64,000 nucleotides of DNA from Bog-473 sp963730395 (GCA_963730395.1 CAVSSK010000007.1:1-64000), one strand, 5' to 3'; counted from the first letter of the stretch, positions 24,644 to 34,264 are shown. The notes: generated by a model not told the origin, from the letters alone. A program made the numbers and translations.

Positions 24644-25582
24644 TCACGCGTGGCGGCGCAGGAGACCGCGGCCGATCTCGGCCAGGTGCTCCCGCACGCT
24701 GACCGGGGAGACGATCTCGACCCGGTCGGCGAACCCCGCCAGCTGGCGGGCGACCATGAGCTCCGACTGCGCGCGTAGCTCCACCTCCATCCGGCCGTCG
24801 TCGCCCTCGGTGCCGGGCCGCACGCGGTTCCCGAACACGTAGCGCAAGACGTCCAGGGTTCCGGCGTCGGTCCGCACCAGCACCGCGACGGGTGCGCGCT
24901 GGGCGTCCACGTCGGTGACGATGGAGCTCCAGGCGGCCGAGAGGTCGAAGTCGTCGGGCCGCACGACGGGTCGGCCCGTCGACCGCACCGATCGCACCCG
25001 GCTGACCCGGAAGGTGCGCTGCCCCGCATCGGTGCCGGCCACCAGGTACCAGGTGTTGTTCTTGACGACCAGCCCGAGCGGGTGCACCGTCCTGGTCGAT
25101 GCCCGCCCCTCACGCCCGCGATAGTCCAGCTCGATCTGCAGGCCGTCGATGACCGCATGCTGGAGCGTCTCGAGATGCTCCAGCGGGGCGGGCTCGGCGT
25201 GGTCCCAACCCGCCGGGTCCCGCACGACTGCTCCCGCCGCCGCCTCGGCGTAGGAGCGAAAGGTCGCCGGGAGGGCGCGCAGCAGCTTGCGCAGGGCGGC
25301 TCGCACCTCCGGGGTGGCCGCGCCCGGCCCGGCAATGAGGAAGAGCGCCCGGGCCTCGTCCGCCGTGAGCCCGCTGAGATCGGTCCGGGCCCCCCCGACG
25401 AGCTCCCACCCTCCCCCGCGGCCGGGCTGGGAGTACACCGGCACGCCCGCCATGGCGAGGCCCTCGAGGTCCCGGCGCGCCGTGCGCTCGCTGACCTCGA
25501 GCTCGTGCGCCAGCTGGGCGGCGGTGACCCGGCCCTTGGCCTGCAGAACGAGGAGAGCCGCGACGAGGCGGTCGGCGCGCAT
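24644..25582 (-). CDS. YafY/DeoR-type HTH regulator with WYL domain
   Basis: 312 residues. N-terminal HTH_11: MRADRLVAALLVLQAKGRVTAAQLAHELEVSERTARRDLEGL. The WYL domain is seen as TRTVHPLGLVVKNNTWYLVAGTD with conserved basic residues GQRTFRVSRVRSV, then a WCX C-terminal extension ending GLLRRHA. WYL domains sense nucleic-acid or small ligands. ATG 25582. Divergent from a DinB gene, with a near-perfect inverted repeat in the 111-bp gap; the regulator probably acts there. Confidence 0.88.
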   Translation of the reverse strand: MRADRLVAALLVLQAKGRVTAAQLAHELEVSERTARRDLEGLAMAGVPVYSQPGRGGGWELVGGARTDLSGLTADEARALFLIAGPGAATPEVRAALRKLLRALPATFRSYAEAAAGAVVRDPAGWDHAEPAPLEHLETLQHAVIDGLQIELDYRGREGRASTRTVHPLGLVVKNNTWYLVAGTDAGQRTFRVSRVRSVRSTGRPVVRPDDFDLSAAWSSIVTDVDAQRAPVAVLVRTDAGTLDVLRYVFGNRVRPGTEGDDGRMEVELRAQSELMVARQLAGFADRVEIVSPVSVREHLAEIGRGLLRRHA

Positions 25583-25601
25583 GGTTCCAGTGTGGCCCAA
25601 A

Positions 25602-25624
25602 AAGTGGCCATAAGGTGACCACTT
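25602..25624. promoter_or_regulatory. Operator-like inverted repeat between WYL regulator and dinB-type gene
   Basis: AAGTGGCCA (25602-25610), TAAGG, TGACCACTT (25616-25624): 9-bp arms with one mismatch. It is placed just upstream of the regulator start and before the divergent gene. Confidence 0.55.
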
Positions 25625-25693
25625 TGGTGGCGCAGGATGGTCGCATCCTGAAAGACGACGCCGGCTGGGACCGGCAGAAACGGAGACGACACA

Positions 25694-26251
25694 GTGCCTG
25701 GACTCGTACCCCCGATCGTTGACGAGCGCGAGGCCCTCCTCGCCTTCCTCGGCCAGCAACGTGACGCCCTGCGTTACGCCGCCCACGGCCTGAGTGGGGA
25801 CCAGGCCTCGGCCCACCCGACCGTTTCGGAGCTCACGTTGGCCGGCCTGATCAAGCACGCGTCCCTGGTGGAGCGGGCGTGGGCGACCTTCCTGACGACG
25901 GGTGACACCAGCGTGTTCGTCCCCGAGGACGACTGGGCCGACGGCTTCCGCCTGGTCGACGGCGAGACACTCGACGACGTCATCGCGGTCTCCGAGGAGC
26001 AGGCGCGTCTCACCGAGAAGGTCGTGGCCGCGCTGGCCGACCTCGGCACGCCGCTGCCCCCCACCGCCGACCTGGTCCCGTGGATCCCCGGTGGCATCGT
26101 GTGGACGCCCCGGTGGGTCCTGCTCCACCTGATAGAGGAGACGGCGCGTCATGCCGGGCATGCCGACATCATCCGGGAGTCGATCGACGGGGCCACCTGC
26201 TGGGCCGTCATGGCGGCGGCCGAGGGCTGGCCCGAGCGGGACTGGGCGTAG
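25694..26251 (+). CDS. DinB/DUF664-family protein
   Basis: 185 residues. GTG 25694 with GGAG upstream. Four-helix DinB fold: LLAFLGQQRDALRYAAHGLSGDQA, LAGLIKHASLVERAW with the first metal His, and LLHLIEETARHAGHADIIRESIDG with two further His. This subgroup (DUF664) includes thiol-dependent transferases or damage-inducible proteins; the substrate is unknown. Divergent from the WYL regulator and probably its target. Confidence 0.85.
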   Translation: MPGLVPPIVDEREALLAFLGQQRDALRYAAHGLSGDQASAHPTVSELTLAGLIKHASLVERAWATFLTTGDTSVFVPEDDWADGFRLVDGETLDDVIAVSEEQARLTEKVVAALADLGTPLPPTADLVPWIPGGIVWTPRWVLLHLIEETARHAGHADIIRESIDGATCWAVMAAAEGWPERDWA

Positions 26252-26263
26252 CCTCCGGGAAGC

Positions 26264-26905
26264 ATGCAGATCGAGATGTGGTCGGACTTCGCCTGCCCGT
26301 GGTGCGCACTCGGGCTGTACCGCCTCGCCGCGGCCTGCCGCGCCTTCGAGCACGGCGACGAGCTCACGGTGGTGCACCGGTCCTTCGAGCTCGACCCCCG
26401 CTCCCCGGCGCACCGAGGGAGTTCGATGGAGGAGGTGGTGGCCGCCAAGTACGGGCTCAGTCCGGCGCAGGTGCGGGCCGGCCACGCCCAGCTCACCGCG
26501 CTCGGCGGGGAGGTCGGCGTGGTCTTCGACTTCGAGCGGGTGCAGCTCGGCAGCACGTTCGACGCCCACCGCCTCGCGCAGGCCGCGCGGGGCACCGAGA
26601 GCGAGGACGCGCTGGTGAAGAAGCTGTTCGCGGCGCGCTTCACCGAGGGCCGCCAGCTCTCGGACCACCAGGTGCTGCGCGAGGTGGCAGGGTCGGCCGG
26701 CCTCCCCGAGCACGTCACGGAGAAGGTCCTCGCGAGCGACGCCTACACGGACGCGGTGCGCGCCGACGAGTTGGCGGCCGGCGAGCACGGGGTCAGCGGG
26801 GTGCCCCTCTTCCTGATCGGCGGCGTGTGGCCGGTGCCCGGGGCGCAGGACATCGAGACGATGCTGATCCTCCTGCGTCGGGCCTGGAGCCGCCTAGGCC
26901 ATTGA
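26264..26905 (+). CDS. DsbA-family (FrnE-like) thioredoxin-fold oxidoreductase
   Basis: 213 residues without signal peptide, so cytoplasmic. The active site is FACPWCALGLYRL (CPWC), with the helical insertion typical of FrnE/polyketide-associated DsbA proteins and the cis-Pro loop GVSGVPLFLIGG near the C-terminus. It likely acts as a dithiol oxidoreductase or isomerase. The ATG follows TAGCCT by 9 nt. Its 3' end overlaps the convergent decarboxylase gene by 12 bp. Confidence 0.85.
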   Translation: MQIEMWSDFACPWCALGLYRLAAACRAFEHGDELTVVHRSFELDPRSPAHRGSSMEEVVAAKYGLSPAQVRAGHAQLTALGGEVGVVFDFERVQLGSTFDAHRLAQAARGTESEDALVKKLFAARFTEGRQLSDHQVLREVAGSAGLPEHVTEKVLASDAYTDAVRADELAAGEHGVSGVPLFLIGGVWPVPGAQDIETMLILLRRAWSRLGH

Positions 26906-28258
26906 CGCCAGGATCTCGTCGACCATCTCGACGGTGGTGTTGGGGTGCAAGAAGGCGAAGCGGGCCACGGTCTCGCCCTCCCAGCTGGTCGGCGTGACGA
27001 AGCCGATCTGGTCGTGCAGCAGGCGGGCCGACCAGACGTCGTAGTCCGTCTTGTCCCACCCGGGACGGCGGAACAGCACGATGGAGAGCCCGGGGTCTCG
27101 CACCAGCTCCACGTGCGGCGCCTCCGCGATCCGCTGGGCCGCACGCTGCGCGATGGCCAAGCCCGCTTCCACCCCGTCGCGATACGCGTCGAGGCCGTTG
27201 ACGGCCATGGAGAACCACAGCGGCAATCCCCGGGCCCTGCGGGTGAGGTGGAAGGCGTAGTCACTCGGGTTCCACTCTTCGGGGTTCTCGCTGTGCAGGA
27301 CCTCGAGGTACTGGGCATCCTGGGTGTGCACCGCCTTGGCCAGGTTGGGCTGGCGGTAGATCAACGCTGCGCAGTCGAACGGGGCGAACAACCACTTGTG
27401 GGGGTCCACGATGAAGGAGTCCGCCCGCTCGAAGCCGGCGAACAGGCTCTGGGTCCCCGGCGCGAACAGTGCCGCGGCGCCGCCATAAGCGCCGTCGATG
27501 TGGAACCACAGCGCGCGCTCGGCGGCCACATCGGCGATCCCGGCCAGATCGTCCACGATCCCGGCGTTCGTCGTTCCGGCCGTGCCCACGACCCCGACGA
27601 CGTCGCCGCCGCGCGGATCGTCCCGTAGGGCCGCCCGCAACACGGGGCCGGTGAGCCGATGGTCACGCGTGGGCACGGTCAGCGCGCCGACGCCCAGGAC
27701 GTGCAGTGCCTTACCAACCGAGGAGTGTGCGTCCTCGCTGATGGCGACGAGCGGACGCTGCGGTGCGACTCCGTGGCGACGGTGGGCGGCGGTGTCGCGT
27801 GCGACCATGAGCGCCGACAGGTTGCCGGCTGAACCACCCGCCACGAAGCAGCCGCCGGCTTCTTCGGGGAACCCCGCCTGCGCGGCGAGCACGGCGAGGG
27901 CCTGGTTCTCGGCCACCACCACTCCGGCCGCCTCGAGCCAGGAGGTGCCGTGCAGGGACGAGCACGAGACGAACATGTCGAAGAGCAGGGAGGCCTTGGT
28001 CGGCGCCGCCGGGATGAACGACAAGAAGCGAGGACTGTCGCACGACACGACTGCGGTCGACAGTTTGTCGATGAAGAGCTTCAGCACCTGGGCCGCGTCC
28101 GTCCCCTCCGCCGTCATCAGGCCGGCCAGCTCGGCGTCGAGAGAGGAGACCAAGCCGCCGAAGTCGAGGGCGACGGGGTCCATCGACAGGCGCTCCCGGC
28201 AGGCCGCGAAGATGAGCTCGGCCATCGCATCGTCGTAGTGGAACATCGCGCTCGTCAT
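26894..28258 (-). CDS. PLP-dependent group II decarboxylase
   Basis: 454 residues of the DDC/glutamate decarboxylase fold. The PLP lysine is in FIVDPHKWLFAPFDCAA, the pyridine-binding Asp in WFHIDGAYGGAA, and the phosphate loop around FVAGGSAGNLSALMVAR. It removes CO2 from an amino acid (aromatic, aspartate or diaminobutyrate-like); which one is not readable here. ATG 28258 overlaps the larC stop (TGATG), making it the third gene of a larB-larC operon. The association with nickel-pincer biosynthesis is unexpected; it may be transcriptional convenience or a real link. Confidence 0.88.
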   Translation of the reverse strand: MTSAMFHYDDAMAELIFAACRERLSMDPVALDFGGLVSSLDAELAGLMTAEGTDAAQVLKLFIDKLSTAVVSCDSPRFLSFIPAAPTKASLLFDMFVSCSSLHGTSWLEAAGVVVAENQALAVLAAQAGFPEEAGGCFVAGGSAGNLSALMVARDTAAHRRHGVAPQRPLVAISEDAHSSVGKALHVLGVGALTVPTRDHRLTGPVLRAALRDDPRGGDVVGVVGTAGTTNAGIVDDLAGIADVAAERALWFHIDGAYGGAAALFAPGTQSLFAGFERADSFIVDPHKWLFAPFDCAALIYRQPNLAKAVHTQDAQYLEVLHSENPEEWNPSDYAFHLTRRARGLPLWFSMAVNGLDAYRDGVEAGLAIAQRAAQRIAEAPHVELVRDPGLSIVLFRRPGWDKTDYDVWSARLLHDQIGFVTPTSWEGETVARFAFLHPNTTVEMVDEILASMA

Positions 28259-29473
28259 CAGGTGGGCTGTCCGGGCCCCGGGTTGGCGCGCCGGCTGGCG
28301 CGCCAGGCCTCTTCGGCCCGGCTGGCGACCTCGTGCAGGGTGGCACCGGTCTTGGCGGCCACGAGCACCACGTCGTCGAACTCGGCCTTGGCGCGCCCCT
28401 CGGTGACCTTCATGCGGACCGTGATGCCGTCCACGGTGACCTGGTCGAGTTCTCGTGCCATGGGCCAGCGCTCGAGGGCGGTGGCACGGATCCCCATCGT
28501 CCCGGTCACTCGCCGGATCTCGGCCCGGAGCGAGCCGACGAGGGACTCGTCGGTCAGCACGTGCAGGACGTGCCCCGGCCGGCCCTTCTTCATGGTGACC
28601 GGGCTGACCCAGGCGTCGAGCGCCCCGGCGTCGAGGGCGGCCGCCACCGCGTACCCCATCTGCTCGCCCGTGACATCGTCGAGGTTGGTCTCGAGCACCA
28701 GCGCGGGTTGGCCGGGCCCGACCGACGACTCCTTGGCGCGGCGCCCGATCACGACCTGGGTGCAATTGGGCAGGTCGTCGATCTCGCCGGCGCCGCCGCC
28801 GAACCCCGACGCGGAGACGGTCATGTTCGGCATCGGTCCGAACGAGGAGCAGAGCGCGGCCACGAGGGCGGCGCCGGTTGGCGTGGTGAGCTCGATGTCG
28901 ACGTCGCGGCCGTACGTCGGTATCCCCTCGAGGAGGCGCATGGTCGCCGGGGCCGGGTTGGGCAGCCGGCCGTGTGCGCTGCGCACCGTCCCGCTCCCGG
29001 TGGCGACGGCCGAGGCGCTCACCTCGTCCACACCGAGCACTTCGAGCGCAGCCGCCGTTCCAACGATGTCGATGATCGCATCGTGCCCGCCGACCTCGTG
29101 AAAGTGGACCTGGTCGAGGGGTCGCCGGTGCAACGCGGACTCGACAGAGGCCAGCGCGCGGAAGACGTCGAGTGCCCGCCTGGCCACACGCGGCCGGCAG
29201 CGCGGCCCCCTCGATGAGGGCGACGATGGCCCCGTAGGTGCGCACGACCACGTCGTCGCCGCCAACGAGGGCGCGGGTGCAGGCGATGCCTCCCCGCATG
29301 CCCTCCTCCACGCGCAACCGCCAACCGGGCAATTCGAGCTTCTGCAGCAGGCCGCGCACCTCGTCGATATCGGCCCCGGCGTCGAGCAAGGAGCCGAGCG
29401 CCATGTCTCCGGCGATGCCGGCATAGCAGTGGAACCAGGCCACGGTCGTGGCGTCGTCGGTGGGACCGGTCAT
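28258..29473 (-). CDS. larC: Nickel-pincer cofactor biosynthesis protein LarC (one frame break near 29187)
   Basis: LarC (CTP-dependent nickel insertase) inserts Ni into the pyridinium bis-thiocarboxylate nucleotide. N-terminal WFHCYAGIAGDMALGSLLDAGAD is the family start; after one extra base near 29187 the frame gives ARRALDVFRALASVESALH, HFHEVGGHDAIIDIVGTAAAL (His/Asp metal ligands), and later LVLETNLDDVTGEQMG, SPVTMKKGRPGHVLHVL and the C-terminal domain. About 405 residues once repaired. It starts by overlap with the larB stop. The L. plantarum gene uses programmed frameshifting, but at a different place; here a sequence error is more likely. Confidence 0.88.
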
Positions 29474-30232
29474 GGCAGGAGACGGGCGATCGCGCACGCC
29501 GCCCCGTAGCCGTTGTCGATGCCCACGACGGTGATGCCGGACGAGCAGGCCGACAGCATGGTGAGCAGTGCGGTGACGCCCTCGAAGGCGGCGCCGTAGC
29601 CGGTGCTCGTCGGCACCGCGACCACCGGGGCGGGCGTCAGGCCGCCCACGACGCTGGCCAGTGCACCCTCCATGCCGGCGATGACCACGACGGCGTCGGC
29701 CATCGCGATGGTGTCGATCTCGGCCAGGAGCCGGTGCAGCCCGGCCACCCCGCAGTCGGCGAGCAAAGAGGCGTCGAACCCGAGCGCACCCAGGACCGCC
29801 ACGCACTCGGTGGCCACCGGGAGGTCCGCCGTTCCCGCCGTGACCACGACCACGGTGCCTGGCCGCGGGGGAGCCGGCCGGAAGACGACGGTCGAGAAGG
29901 CGCCGCTCTCGGACACCGCGCCGGGGCCGAAACCCAGCGCAGTGGCGACGGCGGACACCGCCTTGACCTGGGCCTCGGTGGCCCGCGTGAGGAGGACGGG
30001 CCCGTCGGCGGCCGCCAGGAGCTCCTCCACGACCGCCGCTGCGTGCTGCGGCGTCTTGCCGGGGCCGTAGACGGCCTCGGGCATGCCGAGGCGCAGGTCA
30101 CGGTGATGGTCCACCCGGGCGAACCCCAGGTCCGAATAGGGCAGGCGGCGGAGCCGCCGGACGGCGTCGTCGGGCGTGCACTCGCCCGATGCGACCTGTT
30201 CGATGAGCGCCGCGAAGCGAAGAAGGATCCAT
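29470..30232 (-). CDS. larB: LarB, NaAD carboxylase/hydrolase of nickel-pincer pathway (start frame damaged)
   Basis: The AIR-carboxylase-like fold is clear: FARVDHHRDLRLGMPEAVYGPGKTPQH, VVVTAGTADLPVATECVAVLGALG, MEGALASVVGGLTPAPVVAVPTSTGYGAAFEGVTALLTML and CSSGITVVGIDNGYGAAC. LarB carboxylates nicotinic acid adenine dinucleotide and cleaves AMP, the first step of the pathway. The uninterrupted frame begins at GTG 30114, but homology (RFAALIEQVASGECTPDDAVRRL) continues upstream to ATG 30232 if one base of the TTCTT near 30219 is removed. Only 23 bp separate this ATG from the divergent pheA start. Confidence 0.87.
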
Positions 30233-30241
30233 GACCTGCTC

Positions 30242-30247
30242 TATCCT
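30242..30247 (+). promoter_or_regulatory. -10 box of pheA
   Basis: TATCCT lies 8 nt before GTG 30256, so the transcript is leaderless or nearly so. The -35 element must lie inside the larB coding start. Confidence 0.5.
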
Positions 30248-30255
30248 GCCCAACT

Positions 30256-31191
30256 GTGAACCCCCCAGCGACCGCGGTCGCCTACTTCGGCCCGGCAGCC
30301 ACCTTCACCCAGGAGGCTCTCCTGACCCAGCCGGACCTGGCCAGGGCCGATCTCCAGTCCCTCGGATCGATCACGGCCGTGCTCGAGGCCGTCGCCCGGG
30401 GCGACGCCGAACTGGGCTTCGTGCCGATCGAGAACGCGATCGAGGGAACGGTCAGCGCGACCATCGACGGGCTGATCCACGACGTGGACCTCCACATCGT
30501 GCGGGAGGTCGTGATGGACATCCACCTCCATCTGATGGCTCGTCCGGGCACCGGGCTCGCCGACATCGACCACGTGTCGTCGTATCCCCACGCTCTGGCC
30601 CAGTGCCAGAAGTTCCTGGCCAAGGTGCTGCCCGGGGCGGAGCAGCGCGCCGCCAACTCCACCGCAGACGCGGCACGCGTCCTCGGTGAGTCATCCGACG
30701 GGGAGGGCGGGGCCGCCATCGCACCGCGACTCGCGGCAGAGCGCTACGGCCTGGTCGTCGTCGCCGAGGACGTGGAGGATCATGCCGACAACCAGACGCG
30801 CTTCGTCCTCGTCGCCCGGACCAGGGTGCCGAAGCCGACCGGCCACGACAAGACGAGCATCGTGTGCTTCCAGCGGGCCGACCACCCTGGGAGCCTGCAC
30901 GGCATCCTGGGCCAGTTCGCGGCGCGCAACATCAACTTGACCAAGCTCGAGTCGCGCCCGACCAAGCAGGGACTTGGTGACTACTGCTTCGTCATCGATC
31001 TCTCCGGCCACGTCGGCGACGAAGTGGTGGCGGACTGCCTGCGTGACCTCCACGCCGGGCTGGCCGGAGTGAAGTTCCTGGGCTCGTACCCCGCTGCGGG
31101 GGAGCACGGGCCCGAGCAGCGGCGACAGGCCGACGCCGCCTGGCAGGCCGCCGACGAGTGGCTGCAGGGGCTCCGAGACGCTATTGGGTGA
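30256..31191 (+). CDS. pheA: Prephenate dehydratase
   Basis: 311 residues. PDT domain: VAYFGPAATFTQEALL, LGFVPIENAIEGTVSATIDGL, the catalytic NQTRFVLVAR; followed by an ACT domain with the phenylalanine-binding NLTKLESRPTKQGLGDYCFVIDL. It converts prephenate to phenylpyruvate and is expected to be inhibited by phenylalanine through the ESRP motif. GTG 30256 is directly preceded by a -10 box. The last 11 bp overlap the end of the convergent MFS gene. Confidence 0.93.
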   Translation: MNPPATAVAYFGPAATFTQEALLTQPDLARADLQSLGSITAVLEAVARGDAELGFVPIENAIEGTVSATIDGLIHDVDLHIVREVVMDIHLHLMARPGTGLADIDHVSSYPHALAQCQKFLAKVLPGAEQRAANSTADAARVLGESSDGEGGAAIAPRLAAERYGLVVVAEDVEDHADNQTRFVLVARTRVPKPTGHDKTSIVCFQRADHPGSLHGILGQFAARNINLTKLESRPTKQGLGDYCFVIDLSGHVGDEVVADCLRDLHAGLAGVKFLGSYPAAGEHGPEQRRQADAAWQAADEWLQGLRDAIG

Positions 31192-32573
31192 CCGGCTCGG
31201 CGTGGCTGCGCTGCAGCGACCCCGGTAGTCGACCGGCGATGACGATGGCAAGCACGGCGGCCAGTGCGGCCACCCCGAACGCAATGAGCACGCCACCCGC
31301 GATCGGCCGCGCGCCGCGCGACACTGCCGCCACCGCCGCGCCGCCCGACGCCGATGCCGAGGGCGATCCCCAGCACGTCGGCCAGGTTCAGCGACGCCGA
31401 CGCCCATCCCTCACGCCCTGGCGGCGCCGCCCGCAGCATCATGAGCGAGGTGGGCGCGTAGCTCAGGCCCATGCCCAGCCCGGCGGCGGACCAGGCCACG
31501 AACGCCTCCCAGACCGGCACGCCCGGATGGAGCTGCCACGCCATGCCGACCGTCCCGGCGAGGATCAGCAGCAAACCCGCGCGCACCAACCGCGTCCCCT
31601 CCCACGTCTGGTTCAGGCGGGCCTGGACCCACGAGCCGACGGCCCACGCCAGCGTCGAGGCGGTCACGACGGCGCCTGCCATGACGGTGCTGTGGTGCCG
31701 AACGGTCGTGATCGTCAGCGTGACGTAGGCGTCGGCCCCGAAGAAGGCGAAGGTGAGGAGGCCGCGGCTCAGGATGGTGGCGGGCAGCCCGCGGGCGGCA
31801 CGCAGCGTTCCGGCCGGAAGCAGCCGGCGCAGCGCCGAGAACCCGACGAGCACCCCGGCTGCGGCCAGGCCGAGACCGAGGACCACGTTGTGCGAACCAA
31901 GCGCAGCGAGCACCAGGGCGGCACCTGTGGCAGTGCGGACAGCATCGACCACGCGATGCTCGTCGTCCGATCGCTCCGCGTCAGGACGGCCGAGCCGCAC
32001 GAGCGCGGGCACGGCAACGGGCCCGGCCACCATGACCAGAGGGATCAGGCCGAGGAACACCCAGCGCCACCCGAACAGGTGGGCGACGCCTGCCGCCACG
32101 GCCGGCCCGACGATCCCAGGGACGACCCATGCCGTCGACAGCACTGCCATCATCCGGGCCCGCTGCACCTCGCGGAGGCTGCGGCCTATGGCGACGTAGG
32201 CCACGGCCGGCACGGCGCCCGCCCCGAGGCCCTGGAGGCAGCGTCCCACGACGAGCACCCACATCGCCGGAGCGAGGCCCGCCACGAGGAGGCCCGTCGA
32301 GAACAGCACCAGGCCCACCACGTACGGCCGCGCCGGCCCGTGCCGGTCGGCGTCGCGGCCGGCCAGGACGATGCCCACCAGGCTGGCCAATTCGAAGCTC
32401 GCGAAGACCCACCCGTACAGTGCCAGGCCCTTGAGGTCGCGTGCGACCACCGGCATCACGGTGATCACGGCCAACGCCTCGGATGCGATGAAGGTCACGG
32501 TGAGCACGAGCCCGAGTGTGAGGGCTCGCCGCTCCGGCGCCCACAGACTGTCGTTCCGATCGCCCCGGCTCAC
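31181..32573 (-). CDS. MFS transporter (one frame break near 31350)
   Basis: About 464 residues once repaired. Starts at GTG 32573, 7 nt after a TAGTCT -10-like box. Membrane segments begin ALTLGLVLTVTFIASEALAVITVMPVVARDL; motif A-like AGRDADRHGPARPYVVG; then YVAIGRSLREVQRARMM. Near 31350 an extra base in a GC run shifts the frame; the last membrane helix (AGGVLIAFGVAALAAVLAIVIAG) and the end SHAEPVTQ are in the next frame with TAG at 31183-31181. Substrate unknown; of the multidrug-like DHA1/DHA2 superfamily. Confidence 0.82.
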
Positions 32574-32580
32574 GACGGCG

Positions 32581-32586
32581 AGACTA
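32581..32586 (-). promoter_or_regulatory. -10 box of MFS gene (leaderless)
   Basis: TAGTCT read on the minus strand ends 7 nt before GTG 32573; no ribosome site is present. Confidence 0.5.
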
Positions 32587-32625
32587 CGGGCGGGAGCCGC
32601 TGGTACTGTGCGGCCGGGAGGGCCC

Positions 32626-33773
32626 ATGGCGCTGCAGACCATCGACGTCGACCAGCATCTCTTCGAGTCCCGGACGACCTGGTCGGATTTCATCGACCCG
32701 ACTGACCGCGCCGACGCGCTCTCCATCACGGACGACGATGCGGGCTGGCCCTGGCTGACCTGGCGGGGCGGCCGGCTCACTCCTTTGGAGGTGCCCATCC
32801 CGGAACGCTCGAGCCTGATCGGGGACGACCGGCTCCGCCGCCTGCGTGGCGAGCACGCGCCGGCGTCGTTCGACGAACTGGTGCCGGACTCCTATCGCCT
32901 CGCCGACGCGCGTCTCGCCGCGCTCGACGGTTTCGGGCTCGACGCCGCGGTCATGTTCCCCAACTACGGCCTCCTGTGGGAGCAGCGGCTGGCCTCGGAT
33001 CGCCAGGCGCAGCGGGCGAACGCACGTGCGTACAACCGCTTCACGGCCGGCGTGTGCACCGAGGGGAAGGGCCGTCTCCACGGCGTCGCACACGTGATGC
33101 TGCACGACCCGGCGTGGGCGGTGGAGGAGATCGAGCGGGTACGGGCGGAGGGCATTCGGTTGGCCATGATCGCACCCGCACCCGTGAACGGGAAGCCGCT
33201 CTCGCACCCGGATCTCGATCCCGTGTGGGCCGCGTTCAGCAGCACGGGTGTCGCTCCGGTGTTTCACGTCTCCGAGTTCGAGAGCCCGCTCCACCCCGCG
33301 TGGCGCGAGGGTGAGCGCGAGGAGGGCGAGCAGCTCTTCGACTCCATCTTCTTGTACCTCGCACCGGCCGTTGCCCTGGCCAACCTCATCCTGAACGGGG
33401 TGCTCGAGCGCTTCCCCGACCTGCGCATCGGCGTCATCGAGCTGACCGCGAGCTGGGTGCCGAGCTTCCTCCTGCACATCGACGGGGCGTCGGACTTCTA
33501 CACCCTGCGCCATGGCGAGCCTTACCGGGCACTGACCCATCGCCCCTCGGAATACTTCCTGCGGCAGGTACGGGTGGCTGCGCTGCCGTACGAGATGCCC
33601 AACCGTCTCGTGCCCAAGGTCGGCGACGAGACGTTCATGATCGGCAGCGACTGGCCACATGCCGAGGGCGTGGCCGATCCGATGGCTGCCGCCCAGCGGG
33701 CCGTGGCCGGCTTGGCCGCCCGGCGCGAGAGAACATCTTGGGAGCCAACGCGGCATGGCTCCTCGGGCTGTGA
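32626..33773 (+). CDS. Amidohydrolase_2-type metal-dependent hydrolase (frame break near 33735)
   Basis: TIM-barrel enzyme of COG2159. IDVDQHLFESRTTW stands for the first metal motif (D-x-H), VMFPNYGLLWEQRL and the C-terminal FMIGSDWPHAEGVADP gives the conserved Asp. ATG 32626 with GGGAGGG upstream. At 33735 a base is missing; the true end reads ENILGANAAWLLGL with TGA 33771-33773, overlapping the next GTG. About 383 residues. Family members decarboxylate or hydrolyse aromatic acids; its location before two VOC proteins suggests a small catabolic operon. Confidence 0.82.
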
Positions 33774-34264
33774 GCATCGACCTCGAGGCTGCCGCCGCCG
33801 AGCGGGAGCGGCTGCGCACTCGGTACCTGCAGGAGCCGGCTCGCCGGCCGGTTTCGACCGCACGCGGCGTGCATCACCTGGCGTTGCTGTGCTCGGACGT
33901 GGAGCGGACGATCCGCTTCTACCAGGAGCTGCTCGGGTTCCCACTGGTCGAGCTCTTCGAGAACCGTGACTACAAGGGGTCCACGCACCTGTTCTTCGAT
34001 CTCGGGCACGACAACACCCTGGCCTTCTTCGACTTCCCCGGCCTCGGTCTGGGCCCCTACGCGGAGGTGCTCGGCGGCTTCCACCACCTCGCCATCTCCG
34101 TGGACCGCTCCCAGTGGGACGCCGCCCGCGCCCGCCTCGAGGAGGCGGGCGTGGCCACGCAGATCGAGAGCGAGGTCTCCTTGTACTTCGCTGACCCCGA
34201 CGGCGTGCGCCTCGAGCTCATCGCCGAGGACCTCGGGTCGCTGTACGGCACCCCACTGCACTGA
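33770..34264 (+). CDS. VOC-family (glyoxalase/dioxygenase fold) protein
   Basis: 164 residues from GTG 33770 (GTGA overlap with the amidohydrolase). Paired beta-alpha-beta-beta-beta modules: GVHHLALLCSDVERTIRFYQELLGFPLVELFENRD and GFHHLAISVDRSQWDAARARLEEAG, ending DPDGVRLELIAED with the metal Glu. The His/Glu ligand positions are kept, so an active metal enzyme such as an extradiol dioxygenase or glyoxalase is possible. Substrate unknown, presumably connected to the upstream hydrolase. Confidence 0.85.
   Translation: MSIDLEAAAAERERLRTRYLQEPARRPVSTARGVHHLALLCSDVERTIRFYQELLGFPLVELFENRDYKGSTHLFFDLGHDNTLAFFDFPGLGLGPYAEVLGGFHHLAISVDRSQWDAARARLEEAGVATQIESEVSLYFADPDGVRLELIAEDLGSLYGTPLH

Noticed and set aside
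24644..26788. 714-residue frame upstream of the WYL regulator
   Set aside because: Its first 402 residues overlap the DinB and DsbA genes on the other strand and show no family; the HTH begins at ATG 25582.
28258..29473. Programmed ribosomal frameshift in larC, as known in L. plantarum
   Set aside because: The break lies near residue 95, not at the position expected from the larC1/larC2 boundary, lacks a slippery site, and matches the one-extra-base error seen in a dozen unrelated genes.
26894..29806. 970-residue open frame on the minus strand
   Set aside because: It joins the true decarboxylase with an out-of-frame reading of larC and the in-frame larC N-terminus; homology separates the genes at 28258 and 29473.
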